Below, one piece after another: positions 21,964 through 32,531 of a stretch of DNA of 64,000 nucleotides. The position numbers and the translations under genes were made by a program. The stretch is taken from the NCBI GenBank assembly GCA_003868215.1, contig QWDQ01000006.1:496001-560000 (forward strand), given 5' to 3'. The stretch's first letter is position 1. Every line of letters begins with the position of its first letter. Below the pieces are notes generated by a model. That model did no database searches. It was given only the letters and a program-made list of their open reading frames with translations, and had not been told where the DNA came from. Source of the stretch: Pseudophaeomoniella oleicola. Lineage: Eukaryota > Ascomycota > Eurotiomycetes > Phaeomoniellales > Phaeomoniellaceae.

Positions 21964-23795
21964 ATGCAAAGGCATCCGGCCCATGCAAATGGCTTTTCGG
22001 CGTACAAACGAGATGATGACGACTTTTTCCTGATAGATCCGCAGAGGTGAGTGGGAGTCTCTGCTGTGCTATTCTTCAAGGTAGATTCAATGTGCTGACG
22101 AAAGGACCACTTGCACAGATACTCCCCTAGGTCGAGACATCCGCGAAATCAACTACATCGAAGACTTCTTTATGGCGGTGTCATATTCGCATGCGCTCTT
22201 CTATTCTTCATTTTCCCTTCGTTCAGACAATATATTCCGGTGTTAGGGAGTATATCTTCACCATCCGAAAAGTTCGAAATCGAAACACTACGATATTATG
22301 ATCTTTCAGACACAGGGGGCACAGCAAGAGGTTGGGAACGGGAGGAGAGAGTGCTGCTATGTACACCCTTGAGAGACGCAGAACCCCATCTTCCGATGTT
22401 CTTCGCTCATCTTCACAACTTCACATACCCTCACCACCTGATAGACCTTGCGTTCCTTGTTTCCGACTCGAAAGATCGCACCGAGGAACTTCTCACACAG
22501 CTCTTGGAGGAATTACAAGCCGACCCAGATCCAACTCAACCATATGGAGAGATCTCCGTCATCCACAAAGACTTTGGCCAGAAGGTCAATCAGGATGTGG
22601 AGAGTCGTCACGGTTTCGCGGCGCAGGCATCGCGAAGAAAGCTCATGGCACAAGCACGAAACTGGCTTTTGAGTGCGGCCTTGAGACCGACGCACAGCTG
22701 GGTCTATTGGCGTGATGCTGATGTCGAGACCGCACCTTTCACTATCCTTGAAGACCTCATGCGACACAACAAGGACGTCATTGTACCTAGTAAGTGTCAC
22801 TGCTGTGTGCTTCCTTTACCCCGTGGATTGGCTCTAACACTTTTCTAGACGTATGGCGTCCACTCCCCGACTGGCTTGGAGGAGAACAACCTTATGATCT
22901 GAACTCGTGGCAAGAATCGGAGACGGCGCTTGCGCTTGCTGATACTCTTGATGAAGATGCAGTCATTGTTGAAGGATATGCCGAATATGCTACGTGGCGT
23001 CCCCATCTCGCTTACCTTCGTGATCCTTATGGAGACCCTGACATGGAAATGGAACTTGACGGTGTTGGTGGTGTCTCCATTCTCGCAAAAGCCAGGGTTT
23101 TCCGTTCGGGTGTACACTTCCCAGCTTTCTCATTTGAAAAGCACGCCGAGACCGAAGGGTTTGGTAAGATGGCCAAGCGAATGAAGTTCTCTGTCGTCGG
23201 TCTCCCTCACTACACCGTCTGGCATTTGTACGAACCTTCCGTTGACGATATCCGACACATGGAGGAGATGGAAGCTGAACGTAAGGGTCGCGAACAAGAA
23301 GAAAAGGAGCGAACAGATCGTATGAAGAAGATCAAAGAAGAATTCCGGGATCCCAATTCTCAATGGGAGAAAGACAAGGCCGATATTGCTGCTGTAGTTG
23401 AGAAAGAGAAGGCTCAAAGAGAGAAAGAAGAAGCCGAGGCACTTGCGGCTCGACCTCAAGCCGAAGAAGCCGCCGTTCGGGACGAATCAGAAATTGGTTC
23501 TGGCCCCAAGAAAGACGCTCCTGTAGCCGCCGACGAGAAGGATGTCAAAGGCGAAATGGCCGCCGTTGCTCCAGTCAACCCTGCGGCCCCTATTGCTCCT
23601 ATTGCCGCCGGTGGTGTAGGCTCTCCAAAGGCCAAAGAGAAAGAACCAGAAGCAGCAGCCAGCAGTGAGGAACTTGTGAACGTGGAGAAGGCCATCCCAC
23701 CAAAGGAAAAGGCGCCAGCACCAGAGGCTGAACAGGGAGCCGCAAAGAAGATGGAAGGTCTAAGTGCCGCGGACAAAGATGCTCACAAAGGATGA
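21964..23795 (+). CDS. GT62 mannosyltransferase (Mnn9/Anp1/Van1 family)
   Basis: Golgi type II membrane protein of the mannan polymerase complexes that extend the alpha-1,6-mannose backbone of cell-wall glycoproteins. Three exons: 21964-22046, 22119-22789 and 22849-23795, giving 566 aa. Exon 1 encodes a cytosolic head (MQRHPAHANGF, an Asp run, FFLIDPQR). A single membrane anchor follows at about residues 46-64 (GGVIFACALLFFIFPSF). The catalytic domain starts at VLLCTPLRDAEPHLPMFF, has the DxD-type metal site in YWRDADVETAP (about 226-228), and continues through GVGGVSILAKARVFRSGVHF to LPHYTVWHLYEP. The final ~185 residues form a Lys/Glu-rich helix followed by an Ala/Pro/Glu/Lys-rich tail with no known domain. 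I cannot decide between Anp1-, Van1- and Mnn9-type subunits. Confidence 0.88.
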
Positions 23796-24976
23796 GCACC
23801 GTTTGAAGAAACCGACCGCTGTATCACATCATCTTCTCATGTTATACTAAAAAGGGGTTAAAAAAAGAAAAATGGGCGATATTTTGAGGGAACAAACGAT
23901 GCTTCCTGTGTTTTTTTTTTAAACTACCACTACCTACTTACTTACCACCTTATGTACCCTATCTATCTTACCTATCTTACCAAATATCTATCTATTCTGA
24001 TTATTCTTTGGGTTTTGGTTTGATCAAAAAAGATCTATAATCTGTAGTATCTATCTGCCATACTTTGTCTCCGTGGACCTTGATCCTATTTGTCATAATG
24101 TAGGTGTCTAGACAGACATCTTTTCCTTCCTCTACCGACCGGCATGTGTAAGGTAGGTAGGTAGCCTACGGTTGGTTCGGTTGCTATTAAGTGATCGCCC
24201 GGGCTAACGTACGTACTTACGTAACTGATGATGATGTATCTGCGAATTCGTGTGATGGATGGACGGTAGGTAGGCAGGTAGGTAGGTAGGTAGGTACTCA
24301 CCCACCCACACACACACACACTTGTGTCGAAAGGAAAGAAAGGACGGGCTAGATCATCCATCTCCCCATCATTTTCGATTTGTGTATAGATAGGGTTTAC
24401 ATGGAGGTTAGGCGTTACTAGAAGGACAGATATCTTACGTGGTTTCAAAGATTTGTTGGATAGGATGGAAAATGGATGGTAGATAAGATAGATGGGACAG
24501 AAACATTGATTGATCAGTCAGTCAGTCAGTCGTGCATACATGCATTGCCGTACCATACCATACTGCTATGGACACGTTACGTTCGTCTGTCTGTCTGTCT
24601 GTCTGGTTGGCCGTCTGTCTGCTTGCCCAACTGGATCTTTCCCTCTCACACCGCCCTTCCAGGAACAAAACGCCGACCCATGAACACCGACTGATCCCAT
24701 GCATGCCATGCCATTCTGTGTCGGGATCGAATGTCGCTAATGCCGCTGTGATAGGGTAATTTCGATTGGATTACTCTCGCTGTCCCTTCCCTTGCCTTCC
24801 TGCTTGCCCTGATATGAACGAATGAGAACGCTAAAATGCTGCTAGACAAAATGGGAAGAAAAAACAAAACATTTTTGACTAGTGACGGAGTTTCCAGAAA
24901 TCTCGGAGGGGAAGGCCCCAACCTGTTTCCCTTCCTAATCAAATATGGTTGACATGTAGTCACTGGTAGTCAGTAA
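23796..24976. other. Intergenic between two convergent genes, microsatellite-rich
   Basis: 3' flanks of the mannosyltransferase and of the unknown minus-strand gene. It contains GGTA arrays (24151-24165, 24265-24296), a CA run (24305-24321) and GTCT/GTCA arrays (about 24517-24532 and 24584-24604). Open frames here are products of simple sequence. Confidence 0.6.
24584..24604. repeat. (GTCT)n microsatellite
   Basis: About five GTCT units, followed by a diverged continuation to about 24622. Confidence 0.7.
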
Positions 24977-26071
24977 TCAGACCCTGACGGCATGTGGCCT
25001 TAACATGGCTTTATATCTTGAGATATCGAATTCCCCATCGCCATCGTCGCCATCGTCATCATCGTCGACCTCGATAGCGGCTAGATGGTCGTCGGTCAGC
25101 ATTGGCCCTGTCTTTGCCTTGATGGAAGTGGTCAATGTCTCATGCGTCTTCGTGTTGTTGGAGTCTTGTTCATCAACCGTGGTTACAGCCTCTTCACGCT
25201 CCTTTTGTAGCCGATCTTCCTCTTCGAGCTTTTCAACCACAGAACTAGCGAGGCAGTGGACAGTTTCAAGCTTTTCTTTTATGGTCCGCAGTTCCAGCGT
25301 CGAGTCACCGTCACGGAGGAATTGGTGCGCGGCAGTTTCGCAGAGATTCTGAGCTTGTTCGAGATCCTTGTCGGCGATATCAAAGGACGCTTCATCAAAT
25401 GATTGTGAGGTAGACTTGGGTGAAAAGGTATTGCCCACTTTGGGATTCACACTGAATTGAGCCATGATAATGTTTCTTTTGAAATCATCTCCGGGAAGGT
25501 TGTAACCATTGGATGTAGGTTCAAATGATGGAAACATGGGCCCTCGCGCGAGAAGCCGGCTTTTCTTGCCTTTGCGGAGGTTATTTCGAGCGGTGCTGAT
25601 GTTCTTCACCATCACTTCGAAACGTTCTTGAACGTGTGAGTCGTAGTATATTACAACGGCATGCCTTTGACGGAATTTCTGAGGACCGGATGCACCAGAT
25701 CGAACACTTGCGCCAGTAGGCTTCTTCTGTCTCCGAGCGTTGGCGAAAATATACTTATTACCGGCCTCGAGAGGATTTAATTCGAGTCGAGCATCACTGG
25801 CAGGATACGAGCTTGAGATATGAGACTTTGCTGCAGTTGTTTCCTTTTTCTTTTCGTTTTCCAGTTGTCCCTCGCTTGATCTGTTCGATATCAGGGACGG
25901 CGACTTCTGCTTCCTTGGCCGTGCATATTTCAACAACCTCGTGTACTCGGCCGCGAATTCGGCATGTCGCTTGGTCGTATGTGAGGAGAGGTCTTCTACC
26001 TGTTTTAACCATGAAGGTATGCTGTCTGTGAGAAAAGCGAAGCTAGACAAGGCATCCATTTGGGCGGACAT
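24977..26071 (-). CDS. Uncharacterised protein with C-terminal coiled coil and acidic tail
   Basis: Single exon, 364 aa from ATG at 26071 (MSAQMDALSSFAFL). I do not recognise the family. The N-terminal ~55 residues are predicted helical (PSWLKQVEDLSSHTTKRHAE). The middle is basic and holds the most protein-like segment, HAVVIYYDSHVQERFEVMVK followed by NISTARNNLRKGKKSR. Residues ~235-300 form a charged helix (EKLEEEDRLQKEREEAV). A run of Asp precedes the C-terminus DISRYKAMLRPHAVRV. No signal peptide or membrane segment is visible. It looks like a real gene because the frame stays open over 1.1 kb with non-repetitive composition. It diverges from nothing recognisable, since its promoter faces the 6.5-kb gene-free region. 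Confidence 0.7.
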   Translation of the reverse strand: MSAQMDALSSFAFLTDSIPSWLKQVEDLSSHTTKRHAEFAAEYTRLLKYARPRKQKSPSLISNRSSEGQLENEKKKETTAAKSHISSSYPASDARLELNPLEAGNKYIFANARRQKKPTGASVRSGASGPQKFRQRHAVVIYYDSHVQERFEVMVKNISTARNNLRKGKKSRLLARGPMFPSFEPTSNGYNLPGDDFKRNIIMAQFSVNPKVGNTFSPKSTSQSFDEASFDIADKDLEQAQNLCETAAHQFLRDGDSTLELRTIKEKLETVHCLASSVVEKLEEEDRLQKEREEAVTTVDEQDSNNTKTHETLTTSIKAKTGPMLTDDHLAAIEVDDDDDGDDGDGEFDISRYKAMLRPHAVRV

Positions 26072-27117
26072 TGCTTTTGCGTGTTGTTGACGCCCGAGAT
26101 GGGTCGGTGAATTGTTGCGGCCGTTTCGATCACTCGTAGCTCGTTAATTCATTCGGTGAGTCAAATCCGGGAAGGTAGTTGTAGTGAGAAGGACGGAAGG
26201 ACGTAGGTCTCTGTTGTTCTCATGGACTGTAAGTATTGGCTCGTTGGGCAAGAAAAAGAATCGTAGGGAAATTGATGTTCCGACGATCTGAAGGAGTGTG
26301 GAAGATCGTACTCAATTCGCCTGGATACCCGACGAACCAAGGGGAACACAAGCCGAAGATCAATGGAAGTTGGGTGACAAGGGATGAAGAATGAGAATAC
26401 GGCAAAGAATCAGAGATGGAACACAGAGAATCTCGACAAGGTGTTGCTTTTGTTGCTGATTGTTGACAATTGCAGAGGAAAAGAAAAGAACATTGAATGT
26501 GGTAGGGTAAGTTATTGAAGGCAGTTTTGGGGGCTTAAGTTAAGTCATTACTATTACTATTACCATAGTACGTAGTAGTCTCCTAAGGCAGTGGATAAAG
26601 GATTTCGGGTGGGCAACGGTGGGCGGCCGACTGGTGATGGGGAAAAGCCTCGTTTTGGGCTGGGCTTCGGGGAGAAGAAGACGACGAAGAATGGAAGAAA
26701 AGGGAAGGGGAGGGAGGGGGTTGTGCTGTAATTGTAATGGTATTAATGAAACCGTTCACTTCCATTCGTCCTGGGCTGGGTGATCGCTGTACCATAAGTT
26801 AGCAGAAATGCGGTAGGTTTATCTTTACTGTCAATACTACCTACGTAGATACCTTACCCATACCAAGTGGTAGGTAATGTAGGTAATGATGGTACGCAGT
26901 ACATGATGACAGATCCAGATATCTTACTCAAAGTTGACTGCAGTGTGACAAATATTCCACCATTGCGGGAGGCTACCTACCACCTTAGGCAGTCTGGGCC
27001 TGTTTCGCGACCGTATCAACTGACACAAGCTGATACTATTACTGTACAGTACAACTCGGTAATGATACATTTGCAAATTAAGGTGACCTCACACACGGAA
27101 GAGAATGGATCCCCTTA

Positions 27118-30100
27118 TACTACGTAGTATGTAGAGAGAAGGCTAAGGTGCTTTAGTTAGAGAGGCTAATGAAAAGAGCCTTTGACGACTTCTTAATTAC
27201 TGAACCACCTTGCCTAACCTGCTACTGCTATGTTATACCCAAGTGCTTCTCTTGGATCCAAAGCGTTTCTTGAATGAAGCCATGAACTTCCGGTTGTAGG
27301 GGAAGATAGGTCTTCTGCTGATATGTGTGCAAACTATCAATCCATAAGGTACCTACTCCTGAACCCTCTAAGTTCTGGTGAGGATTCCCCAGCAAGAGGA
27401 AGACTGAGGTATGATAGGCATTCTCTGCTCTAAGCCTAGTGTCCCCGTTATCTTACCCTACCTTCCTCGCTCCCCTAGGCGGGCACCTTAGTTACCTTTG
27501 AACCTGAGAGTGACACCGCCGGAAGCAAATCTTCCTTCCCTTCCCCGAAGCCAAACTTCTCGCAATAAGACCCGCTACTGATACTATTGCGCCATAAAAG
27601 TCGAGATCGACTGTATCGTATAGGAAACATCAAAGTATGTACGGAGCAGCAGGTAGTATGACGCTGGCTGTGATCAATATTCCAAATGATCGAGCGCACA
27701 AGATCCAATTTCTCTTCGCATGCAAGAGCAATCACCCATCTCATAAGACTGTGGAACTCACCGTATCATGTCACAATTGCTTTGCTGAACGTGATGAGAC
27801 ACTAAGAAGATTGACTGAGCAATGGAGCGAACCTTCGAAGATCCCTGTTAGTCTGCCCAATGATAGACCTACGCGATAACGAGCACCCAGGGATTGAATC
27901 CTTCACGATCCCCGCTCATGCCAATGGAAGCTGACTGTTTCTTGGTCATCATCTCACTTCCCCTAACAGACAAGGAAACTCCCGCCTGATATGCATTGAT
28001 GCTTGTGAACGGTTGTCAACTAATAATTAAAATTCGGCCGTAGAATATGTATATACCGGCAATTCATGAGATATTCCGAACTCATGGTGCGCATTCACGG
28101 AGTTCTCTCCCCTTCGAGTAATACCTCTGCGAATACCTACAGCCAGCAGGAGTGAGGCGGTGACACCGTTTCATTGCATACACTCGGGAACATTAGTTTT
28201 TACCCAGGTTTTGCTTGGGGAGATGGGTAAAAACTAATGTTCCCTGGTTGTACTACGTAGTATGACCTCTCCCAGGGTGCATGCGTGAGAGTTCGTGTCT
28301 GTTGATCTGATTTCTCGACCTTGTAGACAGCCATGAAGTTGATGAGCGATACAACGATGAGTAGTGGCGTAGAGAGAGCTCTCAGAGACTCAATCGGCTC
28401 CTGTAATTGGGCATTGTCGCTTCTCCGTATAAGCTAATTAGTACAGTACGTCAAACAATTCGCCGACAAGGAATGAATTGAGGTTGAGCAGTTGTGGCTT
28501 GTTCAGCCCAAAAGCCGCGCCTCAAATATCCATCATCAGTGTGTTTCCTCGGGCCAATGCATTGCTTGGCGTACAGTCGATCCATGAGTTTGAGATGACC
28601 ACATGAAAGCCATGTCAAGATCTGGCATATTCGCAAAGTCAACTCAGACACCTCACTTTCTTGGCTGCTTGGCTGCAGCTTAAGGGTCAGAAGAACAGAA
28701 GGTGCAGCATGCATGAACAAATCATAATGCATAGCGACCAGTCCATATAAGAATTCATGGAAGCGTTCCATGGATATCCGAAAGGGGAATCAGGTGACAA
28801 GCCCATTGCCAACTCAGCAGCAGATCAATTGCTGGAACTGGAGGTTCAGATGTGTGCCTACGGAATAGGCAGGTGATAGTATCTGACAATTCATGTACTA
28901 CGTAGTATCTAGCGAACTGCAGCAACATCACTACGGAACTGTTGTCTCTTTTCGATGCTGGAGGGTTACAGTTGCACCAAGCGAAGTCCTCCAAGCTTGT
29001 ACTGATCTAAGTGGTGGACGTAGCGAGGACGTGCATTAGCTGCGGAGGACGTAGCGAGACAAATACCATAGGACTCTCTGTACTCTGCGAGTCGGTAGGT
29101 GAACAACGTAACCTTCGAATGTGGAGGGAGGTGATCCAGTGTACCTCCGTACCGTAGTACACCTTCGATCCCTCAGTCGGTAGGGTTCCACCGAGTACAT
29201 GGAATTGATTCATTCGCATATCGTCTTCGCTGGCTCGTACCACTTCCTTTGCACTCCAATCGGCTTCTGTGAAAGCGTGTAAGTACGTAGTAATTATTGA
29301 GGACTCAGTAGTAGTAGTAATAGTCATATATCAGCGAAGTTAGTGAGGTAATTAGCTACTTACTTCATGAGGCATGCGTGTAGCACATCGTAAGTGCTGG
29401 TCCTAACACCGATAAAGGCTTGCCTGTTATCATAAGACGCGAGACGATCATTGAACCTGGTGACTTTTTCCAATACATGCAATTCTATTTGCAGAGTTTC
29501 GGATACTGCATTTTGCCAGAGCAGCGGTCAATGGCTCGAGATTATTCAGTTCTCTTTACTCCGTACTTCAGAGCAGATTGGCTGACGCGGCAGATTGTAG
29601 ATCTTGCCCTGGTGTGAAAGTGCTTTCAGCATCAGGTCATACAAATAACATCACGTACATGAAGTGCACGGCCATACTACGTACGTAATATGTACAGCAG
29701 GCAAGCAAGGTGAGCCGACTTCTCTTACTACGTGGTAATATTCCTGAAGTCTGATCGGACGAGAAAAGCCATCAGTTGCAGACTAGGTGTATTTCGAAAC
29801 ATTGTGATGAGATCTTCATTCTTCACTGATGTTTTTATTAATTTACCTGGGTATCAAAGTACATTTGCTGCGAAGATCAATCGTGGGATCTTAGGGTACT
29901 GAACGAGGTTCAATACAGCCATACGGTAATATTGTCAGAGTGTCGTACTCCGTACAATACCCAGGTTGATGGACTGAAAGAAAACAGTATTAGAAAGATT
30001 CAATGCTCTGAAAGGTATAGCGCAGTTCTTTTCTGAAGCCACTGGAACTTGAAGAAGGCACAGATATCGTACTACGAGCCTCCTCGTTCCCTTTCCCCCT

Positions 30101-30345
30101 TTAGGATCAATCTACGACCAATCTGCTTTCTGGAGACCTTTGCTGGCAATGTTTTAACTTGCTGAGCACATCACGATATTCTTTGTCCTTTTCACTCTTG
30201 TCTATAAGTTTGTCTCCCCAGAGAGTTGAGTCTTGATATGTAGGTACCTTACTGTAGGTACATATCTATCCAGATCGCTAGCTGGAGACAAATCACCCCC
30301 AGCAACTCTCCACAACCACTCAGTGGGTACATGTACTACGTAGTA
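27118..30345. repeat. Dispersed 12-bp palindrome TACTACGTAGTA, four perfect copies
   Basis: Perfect copies at 27118-27129, 28251-28262, 28896-28907 and 30334-30345. The first extends to a 14-bp palindrome (A...T flanks) and the last to 14 bp (G...C flanks). All are in noncoding DNA. One starts 7 bp from the end of the hairpin at 28186-28244. Confidence 0.88.
28186..28244. repeat. Perfect 21-bp inverted repeat (hairpin) with 17-nt loop
   Basis: Left arm 28186-28206 (GGGAACATTAGTTTTTACCC plus A) is the exact reverse complement of the right arm 28224-28244. The 17-nt loop is GGTTTTGCTTGGGGAGA. I see no target-site duplication and no coding sequence between the arms, so a tiny fold-back element, a structured RNA or a protein-binding cruciform are all possible. 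Confidence 0.9.
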
Positions 30346-32531
30346 CAGTACTGTACGATACTTACTCTGCTGTAAGGCGATGCAACTCGCAAGCGAGCTT
30401 CCAACGAGCCAAGTCACATGTCTCGTGCTCTATGCGAGTCAACTCCGCTAATCTATGGAGATGATCAGAGCCCTGAGCCCCAATAACCACGAAGGGTTAC
30501 CGTATTTGGTGTCAGTCATCTCGATGTTGCCGGTAAAGTCGGCGCAAACGCAAGCTGCTCTCTGATGCAATGAGGCAACTTCGAAGACGTCTCGACGTCT
30601 GGTCGATTGCCCCAAATTGGCCCATATGTTCACAGCGGCGGCCGAGTGCTCCGCTTTCCGTATCATGTACAATCGCCAGGCAACAGGAGGAACATTCGAG
30701 CATGCCATAACAATTGGCATCGGGGCTTTCACTTTCGTCTGTTTTCTCAAAGGCAGCACTGTTTCAACTAACTGACTACCCGCAAGCAGTAAGAGTCTGA
30801 GAATCTCCAGAGATTTAATTCGTTCCGTTCCTCCTCATTTGCTCCTGACTTGGTCTACTCATCCTCTCTGCTCATGATTCCTGACATTCGATAGTGGTGC
30901 TTTGGGAGGCCTTTTGAGTGGTTAGAAATGACCTCGTGCCTGTCGTAACGTTTCATCTTCGAAACCTGCAACATCTTCTCTCCCCTGCTCGCCTGTTCTG
31001 CGAATGCACCTTTGTTTGGCGTCGGCGTGCAGCATGCCCTCACTAATACACGAAACGTAAGAAGGGCTGATCACGCTCACCGGTATGATCATCTCTCCTC
31101 TAGCCCTTGACCGTAAGCACTCCCCTCCTGTCAATGCCACCGAAAGCTGCTGTCTTCTCCCCCCAATCGGATGAATGATCTGCTGTTCGAATTTGAGATC
31201 TAGAACCTCGGGACTACTTCGCCAAGTGAATACCAATGTCATTCAGCTCTCCAATGTTCTCAACGTCAACGCGGGCATCCATATGACGAATCGAAACCCT
31301 AGAGATGTATCATAGACATCAAGATCATGGCATGGGTGCCTTCAACTGGCTGTATAACAGGGCCGTTGGAGAGGTCGTAAATGCGTTTCAATCGGGTATA
31401 TAAATTAGCCCCTTGAGGACGCCACTACACAAGAGCTGCCAATTGATATCAACTCCGGGGACACCTCCGTTTACTGCCACCGGCCATGATCAAACACCAT
31501 TATACTCCTGACAGGGTGTTGTTTTGTTCAGGTCGTATCTCTGTCTGTGCTGTTCACGTCGACGCTCTACCCTAATCTAGAATATGGTATATTTGCTGTT
31601 GCTCATAGATGCGGTTGCATCTGGCACTGGTATACGGTGCCTGCCTTGTAAATACACTTAATATACAGATAGCTCTTCGTGACGAGTAAGGGATCCTAGT
31701 AATCACTGTTATCGTTGTCGTTGTTGGTGGCGGTGGCAGAAGGGATACTGTTACAAAGGAACATTCCTTGAATTTGGACTAAGCATCCCGTCCCAGGTGC
31801 TTGAGCGAAAGCAGCACTGTACACAGTCACAGTCCCAGTCAATGAATAGGAGATTATTCGGAAAGATTAAAGAGATGGTCAATCGACAAACAAGCCACAG
31901 CACCAGTGGTCTGGTAGCGATGCACGACCGGGATTGGTGGCTTTCAGGGTTTTGATATCAAAATACCTTCCATTCCTTATCTCCGGTTGATTTGATTCCT
32001 TTGATTCCTATGATTATTTACTACGTAGCGAGGTAGTAACGTACTTGCCAGTGGGATCTTTGGTGTTGGGGCGAGAGGGTCGAGTTCCCTCGATTATAAT
32101 TCGCGCATAGAATCTAAACCCTGTTCATGCTAAGTAAATGCGGCGATGATCCAGAGTCAATTTATCCATCTTTCTTGCTGGGACTATGCGACATTGGTAT
32201 GATACCATATCAGTCACTGATAATTCGGATCTTGATACACAACGACATCACATGCATCCATCCTAAAGTGAAGGTGACGGGACACCGGCTTCTCGAAATC
32301 TTGTAGCGCATATCACGAACGCCTTTTCACCATTTGGATCCTGGGCCGGAACAGGAAGAATGACGACAAGGAGCGTGTCGGAACTTGGACGACCGCAGCA
32401 CGGCAACTGTCACCAAAAGCCTTGATATTTCTGGAAGACGGCCGATGCGATGATATACCGGGAAGGGCCTGTAACACAAGTCGCGCATGCGAACAACGGC
32501 AGATTGGCACAGCGCCTCCCAATATAGCGCC

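Larger units (their letters stand above)
26072..32531. other. 6.5-kb gene-poor region
   Basis: The longest stretch without a recognisable gene. Open frames are at most about 107 codons on either strand and none shows a known domain or consistent splice extension. The region carries four perfect TACTACGTAGTA palindromes, several partial ones (26568-26578, 29285-29293, 29675-29684, 32019-32028), a perfect 21-bp inverted repeat with a 17-nt loop (28186-28244), and a duplicated GGACGTAGCGAG (about 29013-29060). Base composition is not strongly AT-skewed, so heavy RIP is not obvious. Ends should hold promoters of the 24.9-26.1 kb gene and of Fmp27. It may also hold noncoding RNA genes, which I cannot show. 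Confidence 0.6.

Noticed and set aside
24086-24704. Open frames in the 24.1-24.7 kb spacer
   Set aside because: Their sequences are translations of GTCT, GGTA and CA repeats.
28451-29327. Adjacent minus-strand frames (28451-28771, 28755-28994, 29007-29327) as a multi-exon gene
   Set aside because: No consistent splice junctions join them and no family resemblance is visible. An RNA-seq check would settle it.
30448-30759. 103-codon minus-strand frame as a transporter fragment
   Set aside because: Only a vague resemblance to membrane-transporter sequence; no hydrophobic helices of proper length.
26072-32531. Transposon or retroelement in the gene desert
   Set aside because: No transposase, reverse transcriptase or integrase motif, no long terminal repeats and no target-site duplication found by eye.
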